A stretch of 64,000 nucleotides of DNA, from positions 372,001-436,000 of the forward strand of contig NZ_CP132911.1 in assembly GCF_036320485.1 (NCBI RefSeq), in the 5' to 3' direction. Below, one piece after another: positions 41,122 through 51,873 of the stretch. The position numbers were made by a program, and so were the translations under genes. The notes beneath the pieces were generated by a model. It was not told the origin of the DNA. It saw only the letters and a program-made list of their open reading frames with translations, and did not search any database. The DNA comes from Dyella sp. A6. Its GTDB lineage: Bacteria; Pseudomonadota; Gammaproteobacteria; Xanthomonadales; Rhodanobacteraceae. The first letter of the stretch is position 1; each line of letters opens with the position of its first letter.

Positions 41122-43635
41122 TTACTGGCAAGCCTCGCAGTACTCGGGGTTTTCCAGCGAGCAGAACACGGCGGCGCTGGCCTGCTCCTGGTCGACCGTC
41201 GTGGTCTTGCCTGCACTCACCGTGGTCTTGGCGATCTTCGTCGCGGGACGCGAGCGCAGGTAATACGTGGTCTTGATGCCGGCTTTCCAGGCGTACATGT
41301 ACATGGACGAGAGCTGGCCGATGTTCGGGTTCTCCATGAACAGGTTCAGCGACTGGCTCTGGTCGATCCAGGCGCCGCGGGCGGCGGCCAGTTCGATCAG
41401 CGCTTTCTGCGGCAGCTCCCATACGGTGCGGTAGATCGTGCGCAGCCTTTCGGGAATCGCCGCGATGCCCTGGATCGAGCCTTCGGCCAGCTTGATCTGG
41501 TCGCGCACTTCGGCCGTCCACAGGCCCAGCGCCTTCAGTTCCTCGACCAGGTGGCGGTTGACCACCAGGAAGTCGCCCGACAGCGTCTCGCGCTTGAACA
41601 GGTTGGATACCTGCGGCTCGATGCATTCGTAGCAGCCGGCGATCGAGGCGATGGTGGCGGTGGGGGCGATGGCGATCAGCAGCGAATTGCGCAGGCCGCG
41701 GGTCTTGATCGCCTCGCGCAGGGAGCTCCAGCGTGCCTCGTCGTGCGGCCGGGCATTCGGCCAGTAGTCGAACTGCAGCTCGCCGTTGGCGGCGCGGCTT
41801 TCGCCGAAACCGGGGTGTGCACCATGTTGCGCGGCCAGCTCGTTCGACTGCGACAGTGCGTTGAAATAGATCTCCTCGGCAATGCGCGTGGACAGCGCCA
41901 GCGCCTCGGCCGAATCGAACGCCAGGCGCAGTTTGAAGAACACATCCTGCAGGCCCATCACGCCCAGGCCCACCGGGCGCCATTTGCTGTTGGCGGCCTT
42001 GGCGGTGGCGATCGGGTAGAAGTTCAGGTCGATCACGCGGTCCAGCTGGCGCACTGCGGTGCGCACGGTGGCGGCCAGCTTGTCGAAGTCGAACGCGCCG
42101 TCCGTCACGTGCCGCGAAAGATTGATCGAGCCCAGGTTGCACACCGCCGTCTCGCCGGCGTTGGTGACTTCCAGGATTTCGGTGCACAGGTTCGATAGGT
42201 GAATGACGTTTTCCGCCTTGGCGGTCTGGTTGCTGGTGGCGTTGCTGCGGTCCTTGAAGGTCATCCAGCCGTTGCCGGTCTGCGCCAGCGTGCGCAGCAT
42301 GCGCGCGTAGAGCTCGCGTGCCTTGACCGTCTTGCTCGCCAGGCCATCGGCCTCGGCCTGGCGATACGCCGTTTCGAACGTCTCGCCCCAGCTGTCGACG
42401 AAGTGCGGTACCCGCTTGGGATCGAACAGCGACCAGTCGCCGTCGGCCTCGACCCGGCGCATGAACTCGTCGGGAATCCAGTTGGCCAGGTTGAGGTTGT
42501 GCGTGCGGCGCGCCTCGTCGCCGGTGTTGTCGCGTAGTTCGAGGAACTCCTCGATGTCGGCGTGCCAGGGTTCCAGGTACACACAGGCCGCGCCCTTGCG
42601 CTTGCCGCCCTGGTTCACCGCGGCGACCGAGGCATCCAGCGTCTTCAGCCACGGCACCAGCCCGTTGGAATGGCCGTTGGTGCCGCGGATCAGCGAGCCG
42701 CGCGAACGCACGCGCGAGTAGGCCAGGCCGATGCCGCCGGCGAACTTCGACAGCTTGGCCACGTCGGCGTACTTGTCGTAGATCGACTCCAGCGAGTCGG
42801 TCGGCGAGTCCAGCAGGAAGCACGAGCTGAGCTGCTCGTGCGAGGTGCCGGCATTGAACAGCGTCGGCGAGCTGGCGATGTATTCCAGCGACGACAGCAG
42901 GCGATACAGCTCCAGCGTCTCGCCGATGTCGTTGCCGCCCAGCGCACAGGCAATGCGCATGAAGAAGTACTGCGGCGTCTCGATCACGTAGCGTTTGGTG
43001 GGGTGGCGCAGCAGGTAGCGGTCGTAGACCGTGCGCAGGCCGAAATACTCGAAGCGGCGCGAGGCCAGCGGGTCGATCGCGTCGTTGAGCTTGCGCGCGT
43101 TCAGCGCGACGAAATCGCGCAAGCGCTCATTCAGGATGCCGACCTCGACACCGTGCGCGACCGACTGCGAGAAGCTCTGGATTTCCTGGCCGCTCACTTC
43201 CTTGTCGATGTAGCCGCCGAGCAGGCGCGCGGCGAGCTGGCCGTATTCGGGTTCCTCCGCGGTGAGCGCCGCGGCGGTGCGGATCGAAAGCTGGTCCAGC
43301 TCCTGCGTGGTGGCGCCGTCGTACAGGCCGCCGATGGTTTTCAGCGCCACCCGCATCGGGTCGACCGCGTGCAGGCCGTCGGCACAGCGAGTCACCGCCT
43401 TGACGATCTTGTTGACGTCGACGCCCTCCTGGCCACCGTTGCGCTTGGTCACGCGCATCTGGGCCGGGTTGTGCGGCGGGGTGAGGGTGAAGGATTCGGC
43501 GGGGGCTTGCTCGGGTGCGGCAGACATCGGTGTATCGCTGGTGGCGGCCGGAGCCTCGATGGCCCCGGCGGAAAATGCGGACGACTCCGCGCGGGCGCCG
43601 GAACGCTCGCGGGTGGCGGTATCGAGAGATTGCAT
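41122..43635 (-). CDS. nrdA: Class Ia ribonucleoside-diphosphate reductase large subunit
   Basis: 837 residues. An ATP-cone near residues 60-150 (MRVTKRNGGQEGVDVNKIVKAVTRC) regulates overall activity. The active site has NLCTEI (the N-x-C-x-E radical site), SSCFLLD and AVCNLGSINL as the redox cysteines, and the C-terminal CSLENPEYCEAC carries the shuttle pair. Reduces NDPs to dNDPs with NrdB. ATG 43635 has GGAG 9 bases upstream; a Ser/Ala-rich N-terminal stretch of about 55 residues precedes the cone. Transcript leader carries a cobalamin riboswitch. Confidence 0.95.
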   Translation of the reverse strand: MQSLDTATRERSGARAESSAFSAGAIEAPAATSDTPMSAAPEQAPAESFTLTPPHNPAQMRVTKRNGGQEGVDVNKIVKAVTRCADGLHAVDPMRVALKTIGGLYDGATTQELDQLSIRTAAALTAEEPEYGQLAARLLGGYIDKEVSGQEIQSFSQSVAHGVEVGILNERLRDFVALNARKLNDAIDPLASRRFEYFGLRTVYDRYLLRHPTKRYVIETPQYFFMRIACALGGNDIGETLELYRLLSSLEYIASSPTLFNAGTSHEQLSSCFLLDSPTDSLESIYDKYADVAKLSKFAGGIGLAYSRVRSRGSLIRGTNGHSNGLVPWLKTLDASVAAVNQGGKRKGAACVYLEPWHADIEEFLELRDNTGDEARRTHNLNLANWIPDEFMRRVEADGDWSLFDPKRVPHFVDSWGETFETAYRQAEADGLASKTVKARELYARMLRTLAQTGNGWMTFKDRSNATSNQTAKAENVIHLSNLCTEILEVTNAGETAVCNLGSINLSRHVTDGAFDFDKLAATVRTAVRQLDRVIDLNFYPIATAKAANSKWRPVGLGVMGLQDVFFKLRLAFDSAEALALSTRIAEEIYFNALSQSNELAAQHGAHPGFGESRAANGELQFDYWPNARPHDEARWSSLREAIKTRGLRNSLLIAIAPTATIASIAGCYECIEPQVSNLFKRETLSGDFLVVNRHLVEELKALGLWTAEVRDQIKLAEGSIQGIAAIPERLRTIYRTVWELPQKALIELAAARGAWIDQSQSLNLFMENPNIGQLSSMYMYAWKAGIKTTYYLRSRPATKIAKTTVSAGKTTTVDQEQASAAVFCSLENPEYCEACQ

Positions 43636-43794
43636 GTCGGTGTGCTCCAGACCGTGGTGATCGACCGCCTGCTCCCTCGCGCAGGGCTGGGGTGCGGTCG
43701 CCGCGGTCGCGCATGCGCGGGACACGGAGGTCCCAGCGCACGACGCACCTCCCCGCGGAGGCCGTCACCAATCGGCACAACATTCCGGTTGCAC

Positions 43795-43989
43795 CGTGCC
43801 GGCAGGTCTTCGGACTCGCGGACGAGGGTCAGTCGACCCACCTACTGGCCTTCGCTTCCCGGCCGCTGCGAGCCAGTGCGATATCAAGGCGTTCGTTTCC
43901 GCTTACCGCTGCGGGGCAGTTCCGGGTTTGCACCGGATTCCCTTTTAAGCCCGGTCGACGATCGCGTCTGACTGGGCACCGACCGGCAC
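43795..43989 (-). promoter_or_regulatory. Cobalamin (B12) riboswitch controlling nrdA
   Basis: Read on the minus strand: AAAAGGGAATCCGGTGCAAA, then CCGGAACTGCCCC, GCAGCGGTAAG and near the 3' end GAGTCCGAAGACCTGCC, the hallmark blocks of the AdoCbl riboswitch in order. GTGCCGG at the 5' end (43983-43989) can pair with CCGGCAC at the 3' end to close P1. It ends 160 bases before nrdA. High B12 would be expected to shut off the class Ia reductase, as described for Streptomyces nrdABS. Confidence 0.93.
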
Positions 43990-44018
43990 AACATATCGGG
44001 CCGAAAGGGGCTGGTCAA
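43990..44018 (-). promoter_or_regulatory. Sigma70-type promoter of the nrd transcript
   Basis: On the minus strand TTGACC (44013-44018), a 17-base spacer and TATGTT (43990-43995). Transcription would begin near 43983, right at the 5' side of the riboswitch. Confidence 0.75.
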
Positions 44019-44028
44019 CCCAATAAAT

Positions 44029-44048
44029 TGTGTATAAGCCGTGGATAA
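44029..44048 (-). promoter_or_regulatory. Two DnaA boxes upstream of the nrd promoter
   Basis: TTATACACA (44029-44037) is a perfect TTATNCACA DnaA box; TTATCCACG (44040-44048) differs by one base. They lie 11 bases apart just upstream of the -35. E. coli nrdAB is likewise DnaA-controlled, so cell-cycle coupling is plausible. Confidence 0.7.
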
Positions 44049-44181
44049 GTGGCTCGCTGCCAGTGCTGGTGCCGGTTGTGGCGTGGCGTGGCCGTGCGGC
44101 CATGGCATGGGGGAGCCGCAGGCGCGGAGGATCGCTTGTCGCCTGCCGGTTATGCTCTGGCGCAGATGACGGAGGGATGCC

Positions 44182-45870
<1,689 letters not shown>

Positions 45871-45888
45871 GCAGCGGGCGACGCCGGC

Positions 45889-46281
45889 TCAGTGGGTCGC
45901 GGGTGCGATGCTGAAATCGATCTCGATCGGGTAGGGCTTCGGCTGCGTGGGCGGCGTCGGCAACTTCCAGCGCGCGAATTGCCCGGCCATGCAGGTGGCG
46001 ACCGGGGTCGCTGGCGTTACCGCCAGCTGCCGTGGCGTGCCATCGGCATCGACCCCGGCGACCAAGGTGAACGGACGCTTGTCGGCTGGCGCATTGCTGG
46101 CCAGACAGCTCTTGTAGACGTCGGTGGTGGCGTTGCCGATGCGGCCCCACAGGGCTTTCTGGTAAGCCGTTCCGGCCGTTCCGGCTTCCAGTTGCCTGGC
46201 TTGTGCCACTCGTGCCGCGAATGTGGCCGGATGGGGCTGGGCTGACGCCAGCAGGGTGGCCAGGGCGAGTGCGATCGACAT
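45889..46281 (-). CDS. Small secreted protein of unknown function (TonB-C-like)
   Basis: 130 residues: signal peptide (MSIALALATLLASA), two Cys in KSCLASNAPADKRPF and VATCMAGQFARWKLP, and a C-terminal YPIEIDFSI. The cysteines, the central FTLVAGVDADGTPRQL and the late FARWKLPTPP resemble TonB C-terminal/AgmX-like domains of envelope proteins. ATG 46281 gives the signal peptide; a longer frame reaches 46410. Convergent with the ligase gene. Confidence 0.7.
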   Translation of the reverse strand: MSIALALATLLASAQPHPATFAARVAQARQLEAGTAGTAYQKALWGRIGNATTDVYKSCLASNAPADKRPFTLVAGVDADGTPRQLAVTPATPVATCMAGQFARWKLPTPPTQPKPYPIEIDFSIAPATH

Positions 46282-46357
46282 GTGTGGCTCCGTCGGACAG
46301 GCGTGGTCCACGGTAGCAGTTAAGGCGTGCGGTGGTGAATCCGCTGGTGCCGTGCGA

Positions 46358-48181
46358 TCAGCGGGGCAGATCGCTGCGATCGCGGCGCGACGGGAACGGT
46401 GCGGCGGCATAGGCCTGCAGCCAGGGTGTCACGGCGGCCGCCGGCATCGGGCGGGCGATATGGAATCCCTGTGCTTCGTCGCACGCCATGTCCAGTACCG
46501 CGGCGTAGACCGATGCATTTTCCACGCCTTCCACCACGACCCGGAATCCCAGCTCGCGCGCCAGCGCGGTTACCGAGCGCACCGTGGCCGCATCGCCGCG
46601 ACTGCCGTCGATGCTGCGCACCAGCGACTGGTCGATCTTCAGGGTTGTGGCCGGCATCTCGCGCAGCGAGGCAAGGTTGCTGTAGCCGGTACCGAAGTCG
46701 TCGATGGCAATGCCGATGCCCATGGCGCGGATGCGCATGAGGTGCTGCAGGGTGGCGTCGCACGGATGCATCAGCGTGCTTTCGGTGAATTCCAGTTCAA
46801 GCAGGCCGGGATCGACGCTGTGCCGGGCCAGCAGGGTTTCCAGCCGCTCGAGGAAGTCGGCGTCGAAGTCGGCGCCTGACACGTTGAAAGATAGCTTGAT
46901 GGCCAGCCCTTGAGCCTGCCACACGGCCAGTCGTGCCAGTCCGTGATCGAGCACCCACTCGGTCAGTGCGCGCATCAGCCCGGCCCGCTCGGCCAGCGGC
47001 ACGAAGCGGCTGGGCAGCACCTCGCCCAGTGTGGGGTGGTGCCAGCGCAGCAGCGCTTCGAGTGCCACGCACTGGCCGCTTTCCAGGTCCACCCGTGGCT
47101 GGTAGTACAGGTCCAGCTCGGTGCGGTCGGTGAGTGCGGCGGCCAGTTCGGTCACCAGGAAGAAGTCCTGCCGGTGCCGTTCGTCCTGGTCGTGCTCGTA
47201 CATCGCCCAGCCGGACGCGCTGTCCTGTGCTGCATGCGATGCGCTCATGACCCGGCGCAGCGGGTCGCCGCCGCGCATCTCGCTGGACTCGACCTGCAGC
47301 AGGCCGACGCCCGGACGCAGGGTCAGTGGAATGCCCAGGCAGTCGAACGGTTCGCGCAGCAGCCGGACCAGCGCGTGCAACTGTGCGTCCGACGGCCGCT
47401 CATGTGCGGCCGGCAACATGATCGCCAGTCGCGAAGTACCGACCTGGTACAGGCACATGTCCGCGCTCATCCAGATCTGCACACGCTCGGCGACGGCGCG
47501 TACCAGGGCATCGGCATAGACATGGCCCATGGCGCGGATGAAGGCGTTGAAGCGTTCGACCGGCGCCACCTCGATGGCAGCCAGCCACACCGTATCGTGC
47601 GCGTTGCGCAGCTGGCCGCGCAGGTCCTCGAAGAATGCGCCACGGTGCGGCAGTTGACTGACCGGGTCGGTGCGCCCCATGTAGCTGCGCAACACCACGC
47701 CGGTGCCGGCCAGGGCGGCCGCGTCGCGCAGCGCGGTGCGCTCGCGCGTGCTCAACGACTGGCGCGGCATGCGGTCCATCACGCACAGCGCACCGACAGG
47801 GTGGCCGTTGAGCGTCATGACCGGCTCGCTGGCGAAGAAGCCTACCGGTCCGGTGGCCGGTGGGGCGGGCTGGAAGCGGGCATCCTCACGCGCATCGAGC
47901 ACCACTTCGGCGACCCCGCTGCGGGCGGCATCCAGGAAGCCCGGCGCCGGTGCGCCCGCGGGAAGCATCGGCGGGTTGGGCGTGGTGCTGTACCAGTAGG
48001 CGCTGCCGTCGCCCAGCACCAGGGTGACCAGCGGTACATCCAGCGAGCGGGCCACCAGCCGCGCCACGGCGTCGAAGCCGGGTACGGCGAAACGGTGAAC
48101 CGACTCCGCGTCGTTGGGCGTGGAGGTCGGTCGAGATTCGTCCAGCGTCGATCCTGGGGCATGCCCCGGCATCGTTTGCAT
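46358..48181 (-). CDS. GAF-degenerate GGDEF-EAL cyclic-di-GMP phosphodiesterase
   Basis: 607 residues, soluble. N-terminal GAF-like sensor (about 30-160), a GGDEF-fold domain whose signature is reduced to VGTSR and so has no cyclase activity, and an EAL domain (about 350-595) that keeps EALLRW, NVSG, EFTES, IDDFGTGYS, LKIDQS, VEGVE and QGFHIARPM. It should hydrolyse c-di-GMP to pGpG. A GGGGAG site is 7 bases before ATG 48181. Confidence 0.92.
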   Translation of the reverse strand: MQTMPGHAPGSTLDESRPTSTPNDAESVHRFAVPGFDAVARLVARSLDVPLVTLVLGDGSAYWYSTTPNPPMLPAGAPAPGFLDAARSGVAEVVLDAREDARFQPAPPATGPVGFFASEPVMTLNGHPVGALCVMDRMPRQSLSTRERTALRDAAALAGTGVVLRSYMGRTDPVSQLPHRGAFFEDLRGQLRNAHDTVWLAAIEVAPVERFNAFIRAMGHVYADALVRAVAERVQIWMSADMCLYQVGTSRLAIMLPAAHERPSDAQLHALVRLLREPFDCLGIPLTLRPGVGLLQVESSEMRGGDPLRRVMSASHAAQDSASGWAMYEHDQDERHRQDFFLVTELAAALTDRTELDLYYQPRVDLESGQCVALEALLRWHHPTLGEVLPSRFVPLAERAGLMRALTEWVLDHGLARLAVWQAQGLAIKLSFNVSGADFDADFLERLETLLARHSVDPGLLELEFTESTLMHPCDATLQHLMRIRAMGIGIAIDDFGTGYSNLASLREMPATTLKIDQSLVRSIDGSRGDAATVRSVTALARELGFRVVVEGVENASVYAAVLDMACDEAQGFHIARPMPAAAVTPWLQAYAAAPFPSRRDRSDLPR

Positions 48182-48272
48182 CGCGAACTCCCCTGTAGTC
48201 CAGCCCGATTGCTGGATCCAGTGTTCAGGCTACTGCGTGCCTGCCGGGCACGCAATCCGCATGCGTACGGGT

Positions 48273-49394
48273 TCAGTCCCGCCGGTGCGGAAGGGCCAGG
48301 TAGTCCTGGCTCTGCATTTCGATCAGGCGCGATTCGGTGCGGCCGAATTCGGCACGATGGCGTTCGCCGTCGTACAGCTCGGTGATGGGCGCGGCGGCGG
48401 ACAGCACCAGCTTCACGTGACGGTCGTAGAACTCGTCCACCAGCTGCACGAAGCGCTTGGCGGCGTCTTCCGTGTAGACGGTGAACTGCGGCACGTTGGA
48501 GACGATGACCGTCGGCCCGCGCCTGGCCAGCTCGATGTAGTCGGCAACCGCGCGTGGTCCGTCGCACAGTGCGTCGAACTCGAACCAGAGGACGTCCTGC
48601 GCGCTTCGCCGCAGTGGGATCGAGCGGTCGTTGATGCGCAGCTCGCCGCCTTCCTGCACGTCGCCCTGGGCCTGGCCCTCGAAGATGCGCATCAGTGCGC
48701 GCTCGGCCTCGGCACCGGGCGGCGTGTGATAGACCGGCGCCTGGGTCAGTGCGCGCAGCCGCCAGTCCTGCGCGGACACCATCTCGACGACCTGACACTG
48801 CCGCTCGATCAGCGCAATGGCAGGCAGGAAGCGGGCGCGTTGCAGGCCGTCGCGGTAAAGGTTGGCGGGGGCGGTGTTGGAGGTGGTGACCAGCGCTACG
48901 CCGCGCGCGAACAATGCGTCCAGCAGGTTGGCCAGGATCATTGCGTCGCCGATGTCCTCGACCAGAAACTCGTCGAGGCAAAGCACGCGACAGCGCTGGG
49001 CCAGGCCTGCGGCCACCTCGACCAGCGGGTCCTGCCGTTCGCCCAGTTCGCGCATGCGTTCGTGCACCTCGCGCATGAAGCGGTGGAAATGCCGGCGCAG
49101 CGCGACGCCGTGCGGCAGGCTGGCGGCAAACAGGTCCATCAGGAAGGTCTTGCCGCGGCCCACGCTGCCCCACAGGTAGAGGCCCTGCACGGGTGTCGGT
49201 TCCTCGCTGCCCAGCAGCGACTTCAGACGCCCGAACAGCCCGTTGCCGTTGCCATTGGCCGGTGTGGCGCAAAGCGCGGCATGCATGCGGTCGAATGCCG
49301 GCAGCACGGCCAGCTGCGCCGGGTCGGATTGCCAGCGGTGGGCGGCGACGCCTTCGTGATAGCGGTCGGACGGAGAGAGTGTCGGTTCGGACAT
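48273..49394 (-). CDS. zapE: Cell division protein ZapE (AFG1-family ATPase)
   Basis: 373 residues. Walker A GSVGRGKT is at 76-83, Walker B/sensor block RVLCLDEFLVEDIGDAM with TTSNTAPANLYRDGLQRARFLPAI after it, all characteristic of the AFG1/ZapE family. In E. coli ZapE destabilises FtsZ rings under stress and low oxygen. No partners adjacent. Confidence 0.93.
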   Translation of the reverse strand: MSEPTLSPSDRYHEGVAAHRWQSDPAQLAVLPAFDRMHAALCATPANGNGNGLFGRLKSLLGSEEPTPVQGLYLWGSVGRGKTFLMDLFAASLPHGVALRRHFHRFMREVHERMRELGERQDPLVEVAAGLAQRCRVLCLDEFLVEDIGDAMILANLLDALFARGVALVTTSNTAPANLYRDGLQRARFLPAIALIERQCQVVEMVSAQDWRLRALTQAPVYHTPPGAEAERALMRIFEGQAQGDVQEGGELRINDRSIPLRRSAQDVLWFEFDALCDGPRAVADYIELARRGPTVIVSNVPQFTVYTEDAAKRFVQLVDEFYDRHVKLVLSAAAPITELYDGERHRAEFGRTESRLIEMQSQDYLALPHRRD

Positions 49395-49465
49395 GGGGTG
49401 CGGAGCAGGGAGTGACGGGCATCCATCGCGGATCGCGCCGCGACGGTCGGAACTCGCCCTGGGGA

Positions 49466-50164
49466 CTAGGGCGTGGGGCCGTCGCGCAGTGGCGGCAGCC
49501 AGTCCCGGGTGGCGTGCTTCACGGCGCCGCGCAGGTCCATCAGGCGACGATGGAAGAAGTGGCCGGTTTCCGGCATGCGCACCAGTACCGGTTCAGGTTC
49601 GATCTCGTCGATCCAGTCGAACACGGCCTGCGGGTCGACGACTTCATCCGCCTCGCCCATCACCACCAGCCAGGGACAGTCGGGCAGGGTGTCCCTGCCC
49701 ATCGTCCAGCGCCCGACCGGTGGCGCGATGCTGATCAGCGCGCTGGCGCCCAGGGCGGTCGCATTGCGAATGGTCACGTAGCTGCCGAACGAGAACCCGG
49801 CCAGCCACAGCACATCGTCCGGGCGCACGCGGCGAACCCATGCCACTACGGCGGCCAGGTCGTCGCTCTCGCCGTCGCCGTTGTCGTAGCTGCCGTCCGA
49901 GCTGCCGGTGCCGCGGAAATTGAAGCGCAGTGTGTCCAGCCCCGCTTCGCGCAGGCTGCGCTCGAGCATGGTCACCACCTTGTTGTGCATGGTGCCGCCC
50001 TCGACCGGGTTCGGGTGGCATATCACCGCGGTGCCGCGGCGTGCGCCGGGGCGCTCGGCCACGTCGCTGAGTGTTTCCAGCTTGCCGGCCGGGCCGTCGA
50101 GCGCGAAGCTGGCGGCCTGGTTCGGAAAAGTGGCGGGGTTGTCGGGGAGGGGAGTGAGGTTCAT
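49466..50164 (-). CDS. Alpha/beta hydrolase (COG2945 type)
   Basis: 232 residues. GTAVICHPNPVEGGTMHNKV is the oxyanion block; the nucleophile lies in LAGFSFGSYV, Asp in GEADEVVDP and His in GHFFHRR, matching COG2945 alpha/beta hydrolases of about 210-230 residues. ATG 50164 or 50173. It is divergent from acpH, 60 bases apart. Substrate unknown. Confidence 0.88.
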   Translation of the reverse strand: MNLTPLPDNPATFPNQAASFALDGPAGKLETLSDVAERPGARRGTAVICHPNPVEGGTMHNKVVTMLERSLREAGLDTLRFNFRGTGSSDGSYDNGDGESDDLAAVVAWVRRVRPDDVLWLAGFSFGSYVTIRNATALGASALISIAPPVGRWTMGRDTLPDCPWLVVMGEADEVVDPQAVFDWIDEIEPEPVLVRMPETGHFFHRRLMDLRGAVKHATRDWLPPLRDGPTP

Positions 50165-50224
50165 GCGGACCATGATAACCGCCGGCCACACTCGCGGTGC
50201 GCCGGCCTGCGGAGGACGCATGCG

Positions 50225-50851
50225 ATGAACCATCTGGCGCACACCCTGCTGGCCGGCGACGACGACGGGCTCCGGCTGGGTGGGCTGATGGGCGATTTCG
50301 TGCGCGGAGCACCCGATCCCTCGCTGCCGCCGGAGGTCGTGGCTGGCATCCGCCTGCACCGGGCGATCGACGTGTTCACCGACCGGCATCCCGAGGTGGT
50401 GGCGGCACACGGCCTGTTCGAGCCGCCGTATCGTCGCTATGCCGGCATTCTGCTGGACATGTGGTTCGATCACTGCCTTGCGCGCGATTTCGCGCGCTGG
50501 AGTGAGGTGCCGCTGGCCGAATTCTCGGCACAGGTGCGGGCCTTGCTGCGTCGGCGCGATCCGTTCCTGCCGCAGGGCTTGCGCCGGTTCCGCGCGTACA
50601 TGGAGGCGCACGACCTGCCGGCGGGCTATGCGCGCCGCGACGAGCTGGGGGCGGCGCTGCAGGGGATCTCACAGCGGCTGCAGCGAGCCAACCCGCTGGG
50701 TGATGCACTGCCGGTGCTGGTTCCGCTCGATCAGCGCCTGAAAGCACATTTCAGTGCCTTCTTCCCTGAATTGCGTGCTTATGCACAGGCGTGGATACGC
50801 GGCGATGCCGACTTGGCGCCGGCGGGCCCGGATCGAGCGGATAACGGTTGA
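50225..50851 (+). CDS. acpH: Acyl carrier protein phosphodiesterase
   Basis: 208 residues. MNHLAHTLLAG, GGLMGDFVRG, GIRLHRAIDVFTDRHP and MWFDHCLARDF are the metal-binding blocks of the AcpH (DUF479) family. It removes 4'-phosphopantetheine from ACP. ATG 50225 starts the family N-terminus; the long upstream frame is a shadow. Confidence 0.93.
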   Translation: MNHLAHTLLAGDDDGLRLGGLMGDFVRGAPDPSLPPEVVAGIRLHRAIDVFTDRHPEVVAAHGLFEPPYRRYAGILLDMWFDHCLARDFARWSEVPLAEFSAQVRALLRRRDPFLPQGLRRFRAYMEAHDLPAGYARRDELGAALQGISQRLQRANPLGDALPVLVPLDQRLKAHFSAFFPELRAYAQAWIRGDADLAPAGPDRADNG

Positions 50852-50923
50852 GCGGCTGGGGTGCCGGCGCATGCCGGTTCGTCGGCCGCCGGGCGCGGCC
50901 TGACGGTGGCGGGCGTTGCAGGC

Positions 50924-51457
50924 TTATTTGGCCTGGCTGACGATCCAGGTCACGGCAGCCTTGATCTGCGCTTCGGTCAGCGCCGGATTGCCGCCCTTGG
51001 CCGGCATGTGGTTGCCGTCGGGGCCGGTGTAGCCGTCGGTGGCGTGTTTGATCAGGGTGTCCAGACCCTCGGCGATACGCGGAGCCCAGGCGGCCTTGTC
51101 GCCCAGCTTCGGCGCACCCAGCAGGCCGGCGGTGTGACAGGTGTGGCAGAGGTGGTTGTAGATGGTCTTGCCGTCGGTGGTGCCACCGTAGGCTACCTGC
51201 GAGGCGGCCGCCTTGGCGGCGGCAGCCTGGGCTGCCTCCATCGCGGCCCGGCCGGTATTGCCGGCGTAGACGTCGCCGGCCGGCGCCAGCCGTGCCGCAG
51301 CCGCCTTGGCCGTGTCGGGGTTGGTTTCCGCCGGCTCGTGGTCGTAGATCGTGATGGCCGTGGCGATCAGCACCAGGGTCAGCAGGCAAAGGCCCGCGAT
51401 GAGGATCGAGAACTGACGCAGAAAACCCTTGTCGGATTTGCTCATGGATCCGCTCAC
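50924..51457 (-). CDS. Cytochrome c5 family protein
   Basis: 177 residues: an N-terminal helix (FSILIAGLCLLTLVLIATAITIY) anchors it; an Ala-rich linker of about 60 residues precedes one c-type domain with heme site CHTCH and axial Met in HMPAKGG. GTG 51457 has GGGAG 7 bases upstream; ATG 51445 is an alternative. Carries electrons in the periplasm; partner oxidase unknown. Confidence 0.92.
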   Translation of the reverse strand: MSGSMSKSDKGFLRQFSILIAGLCLLTLVLIATAITIYDHEPAETNPDTAKAAAARLAPAGDVYAGNTGRAAMEAAQAAAAKAAASQVAYGGTTDGKTIYNHLCHTCHTAGLLGAPKLGDKAAWAPRIAEGLDTLIKHATDGYTGPDGNHMPAKGGNPALTEAQIKAAVTWIVSQAK

Positions 51458-51873
51458 GCAAGTACTCCCGTCATCGTTGGGTTACCCGGAAGCCCCCTGG
51501 GCGGCCGAGGTTGCCTGCTTGCTGGTGGATGAAATCACCACGCCACGACTCCCCTGGAGAGTCCCCTAGAGTCGTACGGAGGATAACTTTGACAGTATAG
51601 ACGAAGCCAGACACAAGTTTCAGACGTCCGGCCGCCCCGGCTCCGGATCGCCCGATTCCCGCCGGGCAGCGAAAATCCGTATGCTTCAGCTTCCGATGGG
51701 CGATAGCGCTACCCCTGCCATCGGTCATGCCCCACCCCTGTCAACTGGCATTGTTCGGTAACGTTGAACAGAGCCTATCCTTCATCCATCGAAGTCATAT
51801 TCAAACCCAAGTGCCAGGCACTGGCGCCTCGGCCCGGATCGTGTCGGTCCGGCGGTCTACCCGGGAGTTCTAC
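51458..51873. other. 416-bp intergenic region between cytochrome c5 and the RND operon
   Basis: No gene seen. It should hold the two divergent promoters. ACGACTC (51545-51551) and GAGTCGT (51569-51575) form a 7-bp inverted repeat, and the block between repeats AnTCCCCTNGAG twice. On the minus strand a TATACT that could serve as a -10 lies near 51595. A GGGAG ribosome site precedes mdtA. Confidence 0.5.

Noticed and set aside
41005..43971. Long plus-strand frames opposite nrdA and the riboswitch
   Set aside because: Antisense to conserved nrdA motifs and to a structured RNA; no domains.
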